Assembly: GCF_026191635.1 (NCBI RefSeq)
Contig: NZ_JAKRRW010000005.1
Coordinates: 248,001-312,000 of the forward strand
Origin: Photobacterium obscurum
GTDB taxonomy: Bacteria > Pseudomonadota > Gammaproteobacteria > Enterobacterales > Vibrionaceae
Length of the DNA stretch: 64,000 nt
Direction: 5' to 3'
The notes below the pieces were generated by a model. The model ran no database searches, was not told the DNA's origin, and worked only from the letters and a program-made list of their open reading frames with translations. Shown here piece by piece: positions 24,949-33,665 of the stretch. Both the position numbers and the translations under genes were made by a program. Position 1 is the first letter of the stretch. The number at the start of each line of letters is the position of its first letter.

Positions 24949-27798
24949 ATGCATGAAACCTTTCTCCTGGTGCTGGGGCTAGTAGGCCTGCTAACTATTG
25001 CCAGCCTGTTGCTGCCGATAGCCAACCGGATCAATTTTCCCTATACCGTATTACTGGCTGTTGCCGGAAGCCTGCTCGGGGGGATTGTGCTGCTGACCAG
25101 TGGTACCCAGCCACCAGGAATTGTGGGGGACTTCCTGACCGCACTCAAGGCACTGGACATTACCTCGGAAGTGGTTTTTTTTGTGTTTCTGCCTGCCTTA
25201 ATTTTTGAATCGGCACTAAATATCAATGCCCGGCACCTGATGGCCGATATTGGCCCAATCTTGCTATTGGCTGTACTCGGGCTGCTGATCTCTACTTTGC
25301 TAGTCGGAACGTTCGTGTGGAGCATTTCCGGCATGGGCCTGATCACCTGCCTGCTGCTCGGTGCCATCGTATCAGCGACAGATCCGGTTGCTATCGTCGC
25401 CATTTTCAAAAACCTCGGGGCTCCCAAGCGACTGACCATACTGGTCGAAGGCGAGAGCCTGTTTAACGACGCCACGGCAATCGTACTGTTTACAATTCTG
25501 GTGGCAATACTGGTAGGCGGTACTGAAGCAAGCGTGCTATCGGCAACCGGAAAATTTCTCGAAGTGTTCTTTGGCGGGATCCTGGTCGGTCTGATTTCCT
25601 CATGGCTGGTATCGTCTCTAATTGGGCGGCTGCGCAATCTGCCGCTGGTCGAAATCACGCTGACTATCTGTCTCGCTTACCTAAGTTTCCTGCTCGCTGA
25701 GCACTACCTGCATGTATCCGGCGTAATGGCCGTCGTTACCGCAGGCTTGGTGATTAACTCATTCGGACGTACCCAGATCTCTCCCCATACCTGGCACACC
25801 CTGACCGAAACATGGGAAGAACTTGTCTTTTGGGCTAACTCCCTGATCTTTTTCTTGGTTGGTCTGCTGGTACCCAAAGTACTGGTCGAATTTACCTCAG
25901 CCCAGTTCCTATCGCTGATCGCCCTGACCATTGCGGCATTTACAGCCCGCACCGCAGTACTGTACCTTGTTTTACCGCTACTCAATCGATTCGGGTTGGG
26001 GCAAAAGATCAGCATCGCCTTTCGCACCGTAATGCTATGGGGAGGGTTACGGGGCGCCGTCTCGCTGGCACTGGCGTTAGTTATCTTAGAAACACCGGGA
26101 ATTGATCCGGAAATCAAAGCATTTGTCGCCTCGTTGGTCACCGGATTCGTCCTGTTCACACTGTTCGTCAATGCCCCGACCATGGGTACGATGATGCGAT
26201 TTTTTGGGCTGGATCGACTCCCTCCCACGGAGCGGATGATCCGCAACCGGGTCATGGCGCTCTCAATCAAGCACATACGCGAGGGGCTTGCTCATGCCGC
26301 CCGAGAGGATAACATCAAGCCCACTATCGCCACTGGAGTGGCGGACATTTACGAACAGCGTTTAAACCGGGTGGAGCACTCAATGGCTCCCGGCGAGCAA
26401 CTACCTGATCCCGTCACACTCAGCGTCGGGTTGAGTACCTTGACCAACCACGAGCGCCATCTCTATCTCGAACGTTTCTCTGACGGGCTAGACTCCGCCA
26501 AAATAACGCGTTCGCTGCTCTTCCATACCGATGACCTGCAGGACGGGTTGAAAATAGGCAAGATACATGGCTATCGGGACACCTATACCACGGCACTCAA
26601 ATTCGGGCCGCTATTCCGAGCCGCCCTGTGGCTACAACGGCAGCTGAAACTGACCCGCCCGCTGGCTGTCCAGTTAGCCAACCGCTTCGAAGTGCTGAGT
26701 GTTCACGAAACAGTGGTCACGGCACTGATCGACTACAACAGCGATAAAATCCCCCCTTTATTCGGCGAAAATCTGGCGAAGAAACTAAAACCTTTGCTCA
26801 CCACCCGCCTTCAGGCGACCCAGCAGGCTCTGGATGCACTCAGACTGCAATACCCTGAGTACGCCGAAACATTGCAAAAACGCCACCTCGTTCGTGTCGC
26901 CCTGCGTCTGGAGGAAGCCAGTTACCATCGGATGCTCGATGAGAATATTATCAGCCAGGAAGTATTTAACGATCTGGGGCGGGAGCTGGAAAAACGCAAC
27001 CGTATTATGGATCGCCAGCCGCGGCTGGATCTCGGGTTGGAACCAACCAAATTGGTTGCCAAGGTCCCGTTTTTCTCCGATCTGGGACCCCATCGTATTC
27101 GCGAGATTGCCTCGATGCTGACACCTCGACTTGTTGTTCCAGGCGAACGGATCCTCACCCAAGGAGAGCCAGGTGACTCAATGTTCTTTATCTCCAGTGG
27201 TGCCACCGAAGTTGCTTCAGACCACCAGCCCATTCGCCTAGGCAGCGGCGATTTCTTCGGCGAGCTGGCATTACTCACCCAAGAGCCTCGCAGTGCAGAT
27301 GTCACCGCCATTAGCTATTGCCAGCTACTTGTGCTGCAACTCGATGATTTTCAGCGTATTACCTCGGCCCACCCCTACCTACAGGAACGCATCACCCATA
27401 TTGCCGGTCAGCGCCTTGATACCAGGGCACTGGTCGCCAAAGTGCCTTTTTTTGCCACGCTGGACAGCAGCGATATCACTAATATTACCAAATTACTTAA
27501 ACCGAAAATGGTAGCACCGGGTGAACAGGTGATCTCCAGAGGCGAAGCCGGTGACTCTATGTATTTTATTGCCGCCGGCTCCGTCGAGGTAACGATAAGC
27601 AACCATCCCCCGATCCCACTCGGCAGAGGCGACTTCTTTGGCGAGCTGGCATTGCTCAATCGCGCGCCGCGTACTGCCGATGTTACGACCACCAGCTACT
27701 GCGAGTTGTTGGAGCTGCAAGGAGAGGATTTTCATCACCTGCTAGAAGAACAGCCGAAACTGAAACAGCACATCAGCCTTCCACGTGAAAATAGCTAG
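24949..27798 (+). CDS. Na+/H+ antiporter (CPA1/NhaP type) with two C-terminal cyclic-nucleotide-binding domains
   Basis: 949 residues. Residues 1-430 form a CPA1 antiporter with about 12 helices and the ion-binding motifs SATDPVAI and EGESLFNDATAIV. A cytosolic helical linker covers about 430-700. Two cNMP-binding domains follow at about 704-815 and 824-935. Each has a complete phosphate-binding cassette: GELALL with Glu772 and Arg781 in EPRSAD, and Glu899 and Arg908 in APRTAD. It should exchange Na+ or K+ for H+ across the inner membrane under control of a cyclic nucleotide. The ATG at 24949 follows TTGGAGGCTATTGC. It is divergent from the adenylate cyclase gene, 193 bases away. Confidence 0.92.
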   Translation: MHETFLLVLGLVGLLTIASLLLPIANRINFPYTVLLAVAGSLLGGIVLLTSGTQPPGIVGDFLTALKALDITSEVVFFVFLPALIFESALNINARHLMADIGPILLLAVLGLLISTLLVGTFVWSISGMGLITCLLLGAIVSATDPVAIVAIFKNLGAPKRLTILVEGESLFNDATAIVLFTILVAILVGGTEASVLSATGKFLEVFFGGILVGLISSWLVSSLIGRLRNLPLVEITLTICLAYLSFLLAEHYLHVSGVMAVVTAGLVINSFGRTQISPHTWHTLTETWEELVFWANSLIFFLVGLLVPKVLVEFTSAQFLSLIALTIAAFTARTAVLYLVLPLLNRFGLGQKISIAFRTVMLWGGLRGAVSLALALVILETPGIDPEIKAFVASLVTGFVLFTLFVNAPTMGTMMRFFGLDRLPPTERMIRNRVMALSIKHIREGLAHAAREDNIKPTIATGVADIYEQRLNRVEHSMAPGEQLPDPVTLSVGLSTLTNHERHLYLERFSDGLDSAKITRSLLFHTDDLQDGLKIGKIHGYRDTYTTALKFGPLFRAALWLQRQLKLTRPLAVQLANRFEVLSVHETVVTALIDYNSDKIPPLFGENLAKKLKPLLTTRLQATQQALDALRLQYPEYAETLQKRHLVRVALRLEEASYHRMLDENIISQEVFNDLGRELEKRNRIMDRQPRLDLGLEPTKLVAKVPFFSDLGPHRIREIASMLTPRLVVPGERILTQGEPGDSMFFISSGATEVASDHQPIRLGSGDFFGELALLTQEPRSADVTAISYCQLLVLQLDDFQRITSAHPYLQERITHIAGQRLDTRALVAKVPFFATLDSSDITNITKLLKPKMVAPGEQVISRGEAGDSMYFIAAGSVEVTISNHPPIPLGRGDFFGELALLNRAPRTADVTTTSYCELLELQGEDFHHLLEEQPKLKQHISLPRENS

Positions 27799-27840
27799 AG
27801 GATAAAATGCCTTAGCGATGGATGAGGATGAGCACTGACT

Positions 27841-28056
27841 TCAACCATCTTGCCGACAGCCGAAATAAAAAAGTGACTCTCCGTCGGCAGGAAAGGACAG
27901 TGTATCGATCAGTTCATCTAATTTAGACGTATTGATGTTGGAACAAAAAGCAACAGTGGCCGATTGCAAAAAAAGATAGTTGTAATAATCACCACAAGCC
28001 TGACACCGGATCGGGCTCTGCGGCGAATACTGCAGGTTATCTAACTTATTATGCAT
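27841..28056 (-). CDS. Small Cys-containing hypothetical protein
   Basis: 71 residues. The start is supported by AGGTGA five bases before the ATG. A CxxC pair (RCQACG) near residue 18 and two further Cys residues (AFCSN, FGCRQ) suggest possible metal binding. No family is recognised. It converges with the antiporter gene (stop-to-stop gap about 40 bases). Confidence 0.55.
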   Translation of the reverse strand: MHNKLDNLQYSPQSPIRCQACGDYYNYLFLQSATVAFCSNINTSKLDELIDTLSFPADGESLFYFGCRQDG

Positions 28057-28365
28057 TTAGTCACCTAATAAATCCAAGTTCCTAAAAACTATAGCCCACA
28101 TTTCAGTCACCCACTCAAAAAATGATCACCGGCATTCCCCATACTATTTATCTTTATCGCTCAAGCACTTTACGGAAGCATGATCAAGGATACCGAATGG
28201 CTACACCCTCGGTATCTCGGTCACAATCATCCCGAACGATGACGAGCTACAGTGAGTATTAACCTGTTTATCCCAGCTCAGCTGCTACACTCTATGATGC
28301 TGAATTGTCACAAGATGCATAACCCAACCCTATAAGCATTTAGTCAATGTCTGGAGATAATAACA
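28057..28365. other. Intergenic region, no gene seen
   Basis: About 310 bases between divergent small genes. No ORF, repeat or clear promoter motif was recognised beyond general AT-richness. Confidence 0.5.
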
Positions 28366-28899
28366 ATGAAAATTATTGCGTTCGCGGCGAGCACCAGCAA
28401 AAAATCGATCAATAAACAACTGGTCAATTACGCTAGTCATTTATTGGATAAAGTTGAGGTGGAGATACTTGATCTAAACGATTATGAGCTGCCGTTATAC
28501 AGCCAGGACAAAGAAGAGGAGCTAGGCCACCCGCAGGTAGCCAAAGATTTTTTAGCCAAAATTGCCGACAGTAACGGTATTATTATTTCTTTTGCCGAGC
28601 ACAACGGCTCCTATGCCGTTGGCTATAAGAACATCTTTGACTGGTGCTCGCGTATCGAACCGAAAGTGTTTCACAACAAGCCGATGGTACTATTAGCCAC
28701 ATCACCCGGCTCCATGGGTGGTGCCAGCGTATTGGCAGCCGCCGTGCAGTCAGCTCCTTACTTTGACGGGATCGTCAAAGCTAGCCTGGCAATCCCCAGC
28801 TTTTATGATAATTTTGATTCAGAAAAACAAATCATTCGCCACGAAGAACTTAACGAGCAGTTCAAAGATGCTATCAGTCACCTAAATCATTTAAAATGA
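28366..28899 (+). CDS. NADPH-dependent FMN reductase family protein
   Basis: A 177-residue flavodoxin-like quinone/FMN reductase. The N-terminal phosphate loop AASTSKKSINKQL binds FMN. The signature SFAEHNGSYAVGYKNIFDW near residues 70-90 is the variant of the usual PEYNGS-xxG-xKNAIDW motif, and TSPGSMGGASVL follows. It probably carries out two-electron reduction of quinones or flavins in the cytoplasm. It overlaps the convergent acetyltransferase gene by 9 bases at the 3' ends. Confidence 0.88.
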   Translation: MKIIAFAASTSKKSINKQLVNYASHLLDKVEVEILDLNDYELPLYSQDKEEELGHPQVAKDFLAKIADSNGIIISFAEHNGSYAVGYKNIFDWCSRIEPKVFHNKPMVLLATSPGSMGGASVLAAAVQSAPYFDGIVKASLAIPSFYDNFDSEKQIIRHEELNEQFKDAISHLNHLK

Positions 28900-29310
28900 G
28901 CAAGAAAAATGATGGCTGGCAATAATGAAGTCCTCTTTTAGATAAAACTTGTGTGCGCCGAACCGCTGCACGCCGGAATCAAGGTGTAGCTGGTCAAAAT
29001 TGTTATATAAGGCATAGTCCTTGAACCAATCGATGAGCAGCTTCCCCGCCCCCGTCGAGCGGTGGTTCTCGTCCGTCACCAAGTCATCAATATAGATATA
29101 CTTACCCCAGGCTAATTTATGCCCGGTTACGAAACCAACCACGCAAACGACGGCATCATCATCTGTAACATAAACAATCTGATAACCGTTTTTCTGCTGC
29201 TTTTTCACTTGGGTGATCAGGCTATCGAACTGAAATTGAGGCCGAAGCTGAAGCAGAACCGGGGCAACAACCTCAAGCTCCCGATCGGATGATAATAACT
29301 GAACGTCCAT
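28891..29310 (-). CDS. GNAT-family N-acetyltransferase
   Basis: 139 residues from the ATG at 29310, chosen because AAGAAGGG precedes it by six bases. A TTG eight codons upstream merely overlaps the ribosome site. The acetyl-CoA signature is VTDENHRSTGAGKLLIDWF, with R-x-x-G-x-G pattern, preceded by the beta-bulge strand YIYIDDLV. The substrate is unknown. Confidence 0.85.
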   Translation of the reverse strand: MDVQLLSSDRELEVVAPVLLQLRPQFQFDSLITQVKKQQKNGYQIVYVTDDDAVVCVVGFVTGHKLAWGKYIYIDDLVTDENHRSTGAGKLLIDWFKDYALYNNFDQLHLDSGVQRFGAHKFYLKEDFIIASHHFSCSF

Positions 29311-29682
29311 TTTTTCCCTTCTTATTTTTGCCAAGAATCAAACCAACCGTCGATATCACCACACATAAAAATGCGAGGCATAAACGGCAGGCTTAAACCA
29401 TAACAAAGATTTGTTACAGCATACCGACATAGCCTGGCGGGGCTAAATTCGCCATACTCTAGCTGCAACGATACCTCCGTTGCCTGCACCAGCTCTCAGC
29501 TTTAAGCCACGCTTCATGCAATGATAGTAACCTTGATATCAAGCATAAAATGTCTAATAAATCGGCATTTGTTGGCTTTATTGACAAAATACTCTTCAAA
29601 CATATTCCATACCGTATTATGCTGTCGGTTTAATAAATACTGAAAGAGCATGTTTTTTTAGCTAAAAACATCAGGAAGGATT
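29311..29682. promoter_or_regulatory. Leader region upstream of the ddl paralogue
   Basis: About 370 non-coding bases. Near its end, a hairpin ATGTTTTT / AAAAACAT (29650-29671) stands directly before the ribosome site AGGAAGG (29673-29679) of the ligase gene. This could affect translation, but that is speculative. Confidence 0.35.
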
Positions 29683-30597
29683 ATGAGAGTAGGTGTTTTA
29701 ACTGGCGGTGACTCCAGTGAAAGAATGGTTTCTTTAAAATCAGGCAATTGCATTGCAGACGCTATCGAATCTCTGGGGCACGAAGCCGTCAAAATAGATC
29801 CCCGCCATATCGACATTACTCTCCAGGGCTTCTTTAACCTAGACAAGGTGTTTATCGCCCTGCACGGCGGAATGGGGGAAAGCGGTCATATTCAGGCCCT
29901 ACTGGATTTGCTCAAGATTCCATACACAGGAAGCGGATTGCTGGCCTCGGCTAACTCGCTGAACAAGCTTAAAACCAAAGAAATCTGGAAAAGCAACGCG
30001 CTGACAAGTGCCGACTGGATCACCGTCAATAAACACACTCCAACCCCGGAGATAAAAACATCACTCTCTGACCTTAAATACCCAGTGGTCGTCAAACCGC
30101 TCAACCAAGGTTGCAGCATTGGTGTCTCAAAGGCCGACACTGCCGATCAGCTATTTGACTCCTTGCTGGGAGCCTTTGAATATGACGATGATATTCTCGT
30201 AGAATCGTTTATTACCGGTCGCGAATATACCTGCGCGATTTTAAATGACGAACCGCTTCCCGTGGTACAAATCCGCTCTGAGCAATTCTTCGATTATGAC
30301 GCCAAATTCGGCAGCCAGTCTGCCACCTACCATTGCCCGTCGGATTTGACTCCGGAAGAAGAGCAGCACATGCAGGCCATCGCTCTCAAAGCCTACCAAG
30401 CTCTAGGCTGTCGGGGATGGGGACGGGTAGATACCATTCTATCCCCTTCAGGAGAGGTGTTCCTTATCGAGATGAATACCGTACCCGGGATGACCACGCG
30501 CAGCGTTTTTCCGATGGCCGCCAAAGAAGCAGGACTCAGCTTCGAAGATACGGTAGAAAAACTGCTCGCTAGTGCAGACTACGATAACGCCTCTTAA
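29683..30597 (+). CDS. ddl: D-alanine--D-alanine ligase paralogue with altered active-site triad
   Basis: A 304-residue ATP-grasp ligase that joins D-Ala to a second D-amino or D-hydroxy acid in the cytoplasm for peptidoglycan. The family motifs are present: LTGGDSSERMVSLKSG (Glu13), ALHGGMGESG, VVVKPLNQGCSIGVSK, and GWGRVDT with IEMNTVPGMTTRS. The E. coli DdlB triad Glu15-Ser150-Tyr216 corresponds here to Glu13-Cys144-Phe209 (GCSIG and DAKFGSQS). Phe at the Tyr216 position is known from D-Ala-D-lactate-type ligases and from DdlB mutants with depsipeptide activity. It is not in a cell-division cluster, so it is probably the second copy in the genome. Confidence 0.88.
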   Translation: MRVGVLTGGDSSERMVSLKSGNCIADAIESLGHEAVKIDPRHIDITLQGFFNLDKVFIALHGGMGESGHIQALLDLLKIPYTGSGLLASANSLNKLKTKEIWKSNALTSADWITVNKHTPTPEIKTSLSDLKYPVVVKPLNQGCSIGVSKADTADQLFDSLLGAFEYDDDILVESFITGREYTCAILNDEPLPVVQIRSEQFFDYDAKFGSQSATYHCPSDLTPEEEQHMQAIALKAYQALGCRGWGRVDTILSPSGEVFLIEMNTVPGMTTRSVFPMAAKEAGLSFEDTVEKLLASADYDNAS

Positions 30598-30644
30598 AAT
30601 TCGGCCTTTCAAATTTAATAACGACTGCTGAAAATTAGACAAAT

Positions 30645-30671
30645 AGTATGGCTTCAATATGAGGCCATACT
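30645..30671. repeat. Inverted repeat after ddl
   Basis: AGTATGGC / GCCATACT, 8-bp perfect arms with an 11-base loop, about 50 bases after the ligase stop. There is no T-run, so it is at best a weak terminator or a processing site. Confidence 0.35.
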
Positions 30672-30893
30672 ACTCGCCCGACCTCACCTCCATGCCGCTC
30701 AAAGGCATGTTATACCTTCGCACATTCAGCCGGCCTTAAGCCAGGTTGGCATATGCTATTCAAAACAGTAATGAGAACCCGATTTCGAAATTAATTGGAT
30801 TCAGTCTATAAAACGGCCAGCCATCAAGATTCATGGTTGTTAAGGTGCAGCAAAGGCAGGCCTCTCTCTTCATCTAAGAACCACGGAGGAAAC

Positions 30894-31088
30894 ATGAAAA
30901 AAGCCCTATTACTGCTTTGCTTTGTTTTTTCAGGATTTACCTATGCCGAATTCGGTGGCGGCAGCACGGTAACCGTGCCCCACATCGTCTGTATGCAAAA
31001 CGGTGAAATGCTCGGTACTACCGCCATGCCGGTAACCGAATGCAACAAGCTCAAAGCCGAACAGGCCAGCAAAGCAAGCGACAAATAA
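30894..31088 (+). CDS. Small secreted protein, unknown function
   Basis: 64 residues from the ATG at 30894, which has a strong CGGAGGAAAC ribosome site. The signal peptide is MKKALLLLCFVFSGFTYA. The short mature part has two Cys residues (HIVCMQNGE, TECNKLK) that may form a disulfide in the periplasm. No family is recognised. A strong terminator follows. Confidence 0.7.
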   Translation: MKKALLLLCFVFSGFTYAEFGGGSTVTVPHIVCMQNGEMLGTTAMPVTECNKLKAEQASKASDK

Positions 31089-31114
31089 CGCCTTTACCAC
31101 TATCCTCACTTACG

Positions 31115-31142
31115 AGGCCAAGCATCTTGCTTGGCCTTTTTA
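31115..31142 (+). terminator. Rho-independent terminator
   Basis: AGGCCAAGC-ATCTT-GCTTGGCCT is followed by TTTTA, 27 bases after the small secreted protein gene. Confidence 0.9.
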
Positions 31143-31271
31143 TTACGACTCATCACACTCAACGCCGACGCCAAATTGCGCCAGGAGGACCAGAACTCCC
31201 TCGAGAATGTTCCTAACTGACAATTTTCGGCGTACGCTTACAGTAATCGAATCAGCCTCAGGAAGTCAGCC

Positions 31272-31790
31272 ATGGCCCCGCTTGAAATCGCCCAACTCGG
31301 CAACCCCATCTTGCGCCAACAAGCGTTAGCACTTACCCCGAGCCAGTTGAGAGATTACGCTCCGTTTTTTGTCGAACTCGAGAAAACGATGCTGGAATAC
31401 AACGGGATCGGAATTGCTGCTCCGCAGGTCAGCAAGTCTATACGATCCTTTATCGTCGCTTCCAGTCCCAATCCGCGCTACCCCAATGCACCGCAGATGG
31501 AACCAACCTTGATACTCAACCCTGAGCTAATCTGGTCCAGCCAAGAAACAGAGGTGGACTGGGAGGGATGCCTGAGTATTCCCGGCATGCGCGCCAGAGT
31601 TGAACGTCCAAAACATATTGAGGTGCACTACACCACCCTCAACGGCAGTGACATTCACTGCCAGATGGAGGGTTTCATTGCTCGCATCTTCCAGCACGAG
31701 CTGGATCACCTCAACGGTATAGTGTTTCTCGACCGAGCGAAACCGAAAGATTATTTCACCGAGGCAGAATTTTTGAAACTCGTCAGCTAG
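31272..31790 (+). CDS. def: Peptide deformylase (second copy type)
   Basis: A 172-residue metal hydrolase that removes the N-formyl group from nascent proteins. All three motifs are seen: GIGIAAPQ (45-52), EGCLS (98-102, metal Cys100) and HELDH (142-146, metal His and catalytic Glu). It is not next to fmt, as the main chromosomal def usually is, so it is likely an accessory paralogue. Monocistronic. Confidence 0.92.
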   Translation: MAPLEIAQLGNPILRQQALALTPSQLRDYAPFFVELEKTMLEYNGIGIAAPQVSKSIRSFIVASSPNPRYPNAPQMEPTLILNPELIWSSQETEVDWEGCLSIPGMRARVERPKHIEVHYTTLNGSDIHCQMEGFIARIFQHELDHLNGIVFLDRAKPKDYFTEAEFLKLVS

Positions 31791-31814
31791 AGTACCAGCT
31801 CCTTGTACTTGCAC

Positions 31815-31841
31815 GCGGGAGATCTCAACCTCCCGCATTTT
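31815..31841 (+). terminator. Terminator after peptide deformylase
   Basis: GCGGGAG / CTCCCGC perfect arms with an 8-base loop are followed by ATTTT, 25 bases after the stop codon. Confidence 0.75.
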
Positions 31842-31953
31842 GAGATAGGCCGACTATTCATCCCCGTAGAGTTGACCCATTCCCACTTCACCACTACGTT
31901 TTTACTTGTACTCAATAAAGCTCATCGTAGATAAATATTTCGGAAGGTAAGCT

Positions 31954-32166
31954 ATGTCTGACCATACGTACAAACTGATAGAGCTGGTAGGCTCTTCCCC
32001 TGTCGGGGTCGAAGAGGCGGTCAATTCGGCACTACACAAAGCAAACAACAGTATTCATAACATGCGGTGGTTCGAGGTCTGCGATATTCGCGGCAATATC
32101 GAAAATGGCAAAGTCGATCACTGGCAAGTAACGGTGAAAGTAGGTTTTACGCTTGAAGGCGATTAA
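31954..32166 (+). CDS. Dodecin (flavin-storage protein)
   Basis: A 70-residue dodecin-family protein: [20 protein letters not shown] is followed by the flavin-stacking Trp39 in NMRWFEV and the C-terminal strand [13 protein letters not shown]. Dodecins form hollow dodecamers that sequester FMN, riboflavin or lumichrome. Good ribosome site GGAAGG ahead of the ATG. Confidence 0.9.
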   Translation: MSDHTYKLIELVGSSPVGVEEAVNSALHKANNSIHNMRWFEVCDIRGNIENGKVDHWQVTVKVGFTLEGD

Positions 32167-32215
32167 ACTTCTTTTATATCGTTCTGAATTAATAGCGGGT
32201 CGAGATTTAATAAAT

Positions 32216-32254
32216 AAAAAAGCCGACTACGGTTAATCTGGAGACGTAGTCGGC
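32216..32254 (-). terminator. Terminator of the CPA2 antiporter unit
   Basis: On the minus strand, GCCGACTACG / CGTAGTCGGC with a 13-base loop is followed by TTTTTTATTTATT. It lies about 55 bases after the stop of the 26-residue protein, which supports that small gene as the true end of the unit. Confidence 0.8.
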
Positions 32255-32308
32255 AAAAGGTCGCGGATGGAAACCCCTAGGATAATATTTTAATTATATG
32301 GGTATTAA

Positions 32309-32389
32309 TTAAGCTGTTCGCCCAACGACTAAAGTAAGTAAAAAAATGGTGATAACAATACCAAGAAGTTTAAGCTCGCGATTTTTCAT
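32309..32389 (-). CDS. 26-residue membrane protein overlapping the end of the CPA2 antiporter gene
   Basis: The tiny ORF starts with MKNRELKLLG, continues as a single hydrophobic helix (IVITIFLLTLVV) and ends GRTA. The ATG at 32389 has an excellent AAAGGAGATAATT ribosome site, which itself lies inside the last codons of the antiporter gene, and the two ORFs overlap by 20 bases. A basic N-terminus, a single membrane helix and translational coupling to a transporter are typical of small regulatory or accessory subunits such as KdpF. Function here is inference. Confidence 0.6.
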   Translation of the reverse strand: MKNRELKLLGIVITIFLLTLVVGRTA

Positions 32390-33539
32390 AATTATCTCCT
32401 TTTTCTTTCCCTATAATTAAATATCTGACAGCGACAATAAATAAACCGGTTAATATCAAATTCAAAGCCAGCGAAAGCATGCTGATCGTAACAATAGGTC
32501 CGCCATAGCCGTAACCAATACTGATCATAAGCACACCGGCACCGACTTCTCCGCGAGGCCACATGCTAATAGAGAGTGCCAGACGCTCTTTTAATGTTGC
32601 CTGCTGGCGGTAGCAAAATAGTGGAAACATTTTTCCAAGATTAGAAATCACCGAAATAGCAAGTACGTGGAAGACTATCTCCCCCAGGCTCATTGATGGC
32701 ATCGTCATAGTAATACTTGTGCTTTCAACCGACTCTACACCGCCAAATAGCTGCGGCAGACTAAGTCCGACCAACACCATGAAAATACAGGCTACGAGAG
32801 ATGAAATTTTCTGATCCTGCGCCGTTTCATGCTGTGATTTCATCATACAACCCAGAACAAACGCAGGCAGCAATACCTCAAAATGGACGCCGGTCTTGAA
32901 ATAGAACAGCTCGCAGACAGTCGCAATAAATAGCGAATAACCAATGATAACCATTGCTGAAGACGGTATATTCCATTGATGTAAATATTTATAGCCGACG
33001 ACCAGCAGGCCAAACATCATCACCAACGTCAGGCCCAGCATCGGATTCCATCCGACAACCAGTACTGAGAGCGGGATCATCAGCAGCACAGTATCTAGGT
33101 CATCAAAAATAGCCAGGATCCGGGCCTTACCAAACATCCAGGTAGCGCCAAGACCCGCAGCGGCAAGCATGGCAAACAAGACCCCGGCAGAAGTGGGTGC
33201 CGCAAAGCGTCCGATGATTAACATTTCTGTCCACGCATCGACATTTGACCAGAGCTCTGGTGGCAGCAAAACAAAGATAAAATACAGTACCACTGCGAGC
33301 CATGGAAATGTCGCCGTCGTCATGGCCACAACATAGTCCCAGCGATACTGGCTCAGGTTATTTTTATCAATTTCAAATTCACGCCCGACATTAATCATGA
33401 TATAGGATAATGCCGACATAGTAAGTAACAATATAAATGGTTTCATCAGTTGATAACCATAAAAAATAACAGGTAACAACTGAGACAAAACTAATCCCAA
33501 TAACAATAAAGCCGAATAAATAATAACTTTCTTCATCAT
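32370..33539 (-). CDS. CPA2-type cation/proton antiporter
   Basis: 389 residues with about 12-13 membrane helices. The charged FDDLDTVLLMIPL motif in the middle helix and the MWPRGEVGAGVLMISIGYG motif near the C-terminus place it in the monovalent cation:proton antiporter-2 (Kef/NapA-like) group, without the TrkA-N domains of KefB/KefC. It probably exchanges Na+ or K+ for H+ in the inner membrane. It lies downstream of the P-type ATPase gene on the same strand and shares its 3' end with a 26-residue membrane protein. Confidence 0.85.
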   Translation of the reverse strand: MMKKVIIYSALLLLGLVLSQLLPVIFYGYQLMKPFILLLTMSALSYIMINVGREFEIDKNNLSQYRWDYVVAMTTATFPWLAVVLYFIFVLLPPELWSNVDAWTEMLIIGRFAAPTSAGVLFAMLAAAGLGATWMFGKARILAIFDDLDTVLLMIPLSVLVVGWNPMLGLTLVMMFGLLVVGYKYLHQWNIPSSAMVIIGYSLFIATVCELFYFKTGVHFEVLLPAFVLGCMMKSQHETAQDQKISSLVACIFMVLVGLSLPQLFGGVESVESTSITMTMPSMSLGEIVFHVLAISVISNLGKMFPLFCYRQQATLKERLALSISMWPRGEVGAGVLMISIGYGYGGPIVTISMLSLALNLILTGLFIVAVRYLIIGKEKGDNYEKSRA

Positions 33540-33633
33540 TAAAATCTCAAAAAATCAGTAGTTATAATTAGTTGCTTATCTTTACACTCCTAATATTCAT
33601 TCCAATTGACATCAATTAGGCACAAGCGGAATT

Positions 33634-33665
33634 AACACTGCTGCTACTGGTGTGACAGCAGTGTT
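33634..33665. repeat. Hairpin between the ATPase and antiporter genes
   Basis: AACACTGCTG / CAGCAGTGTT, perfect 10-bp arms with a 12-base loop. The T-run (TTTTTT) is on the plus strand, although both neighbouring genes are on the minus strand. On the minus strand it would be a stem without a good U-tract. Confidence 0.55.

Noticed and set aside
25041..25658. 205-codon minus-strand ORF opposite the CPA1 antiporter gene
   Set aside because: Antisense shadow with Ser/Thr/Pro-rich translation. The plus-strand gene has clear motifs.
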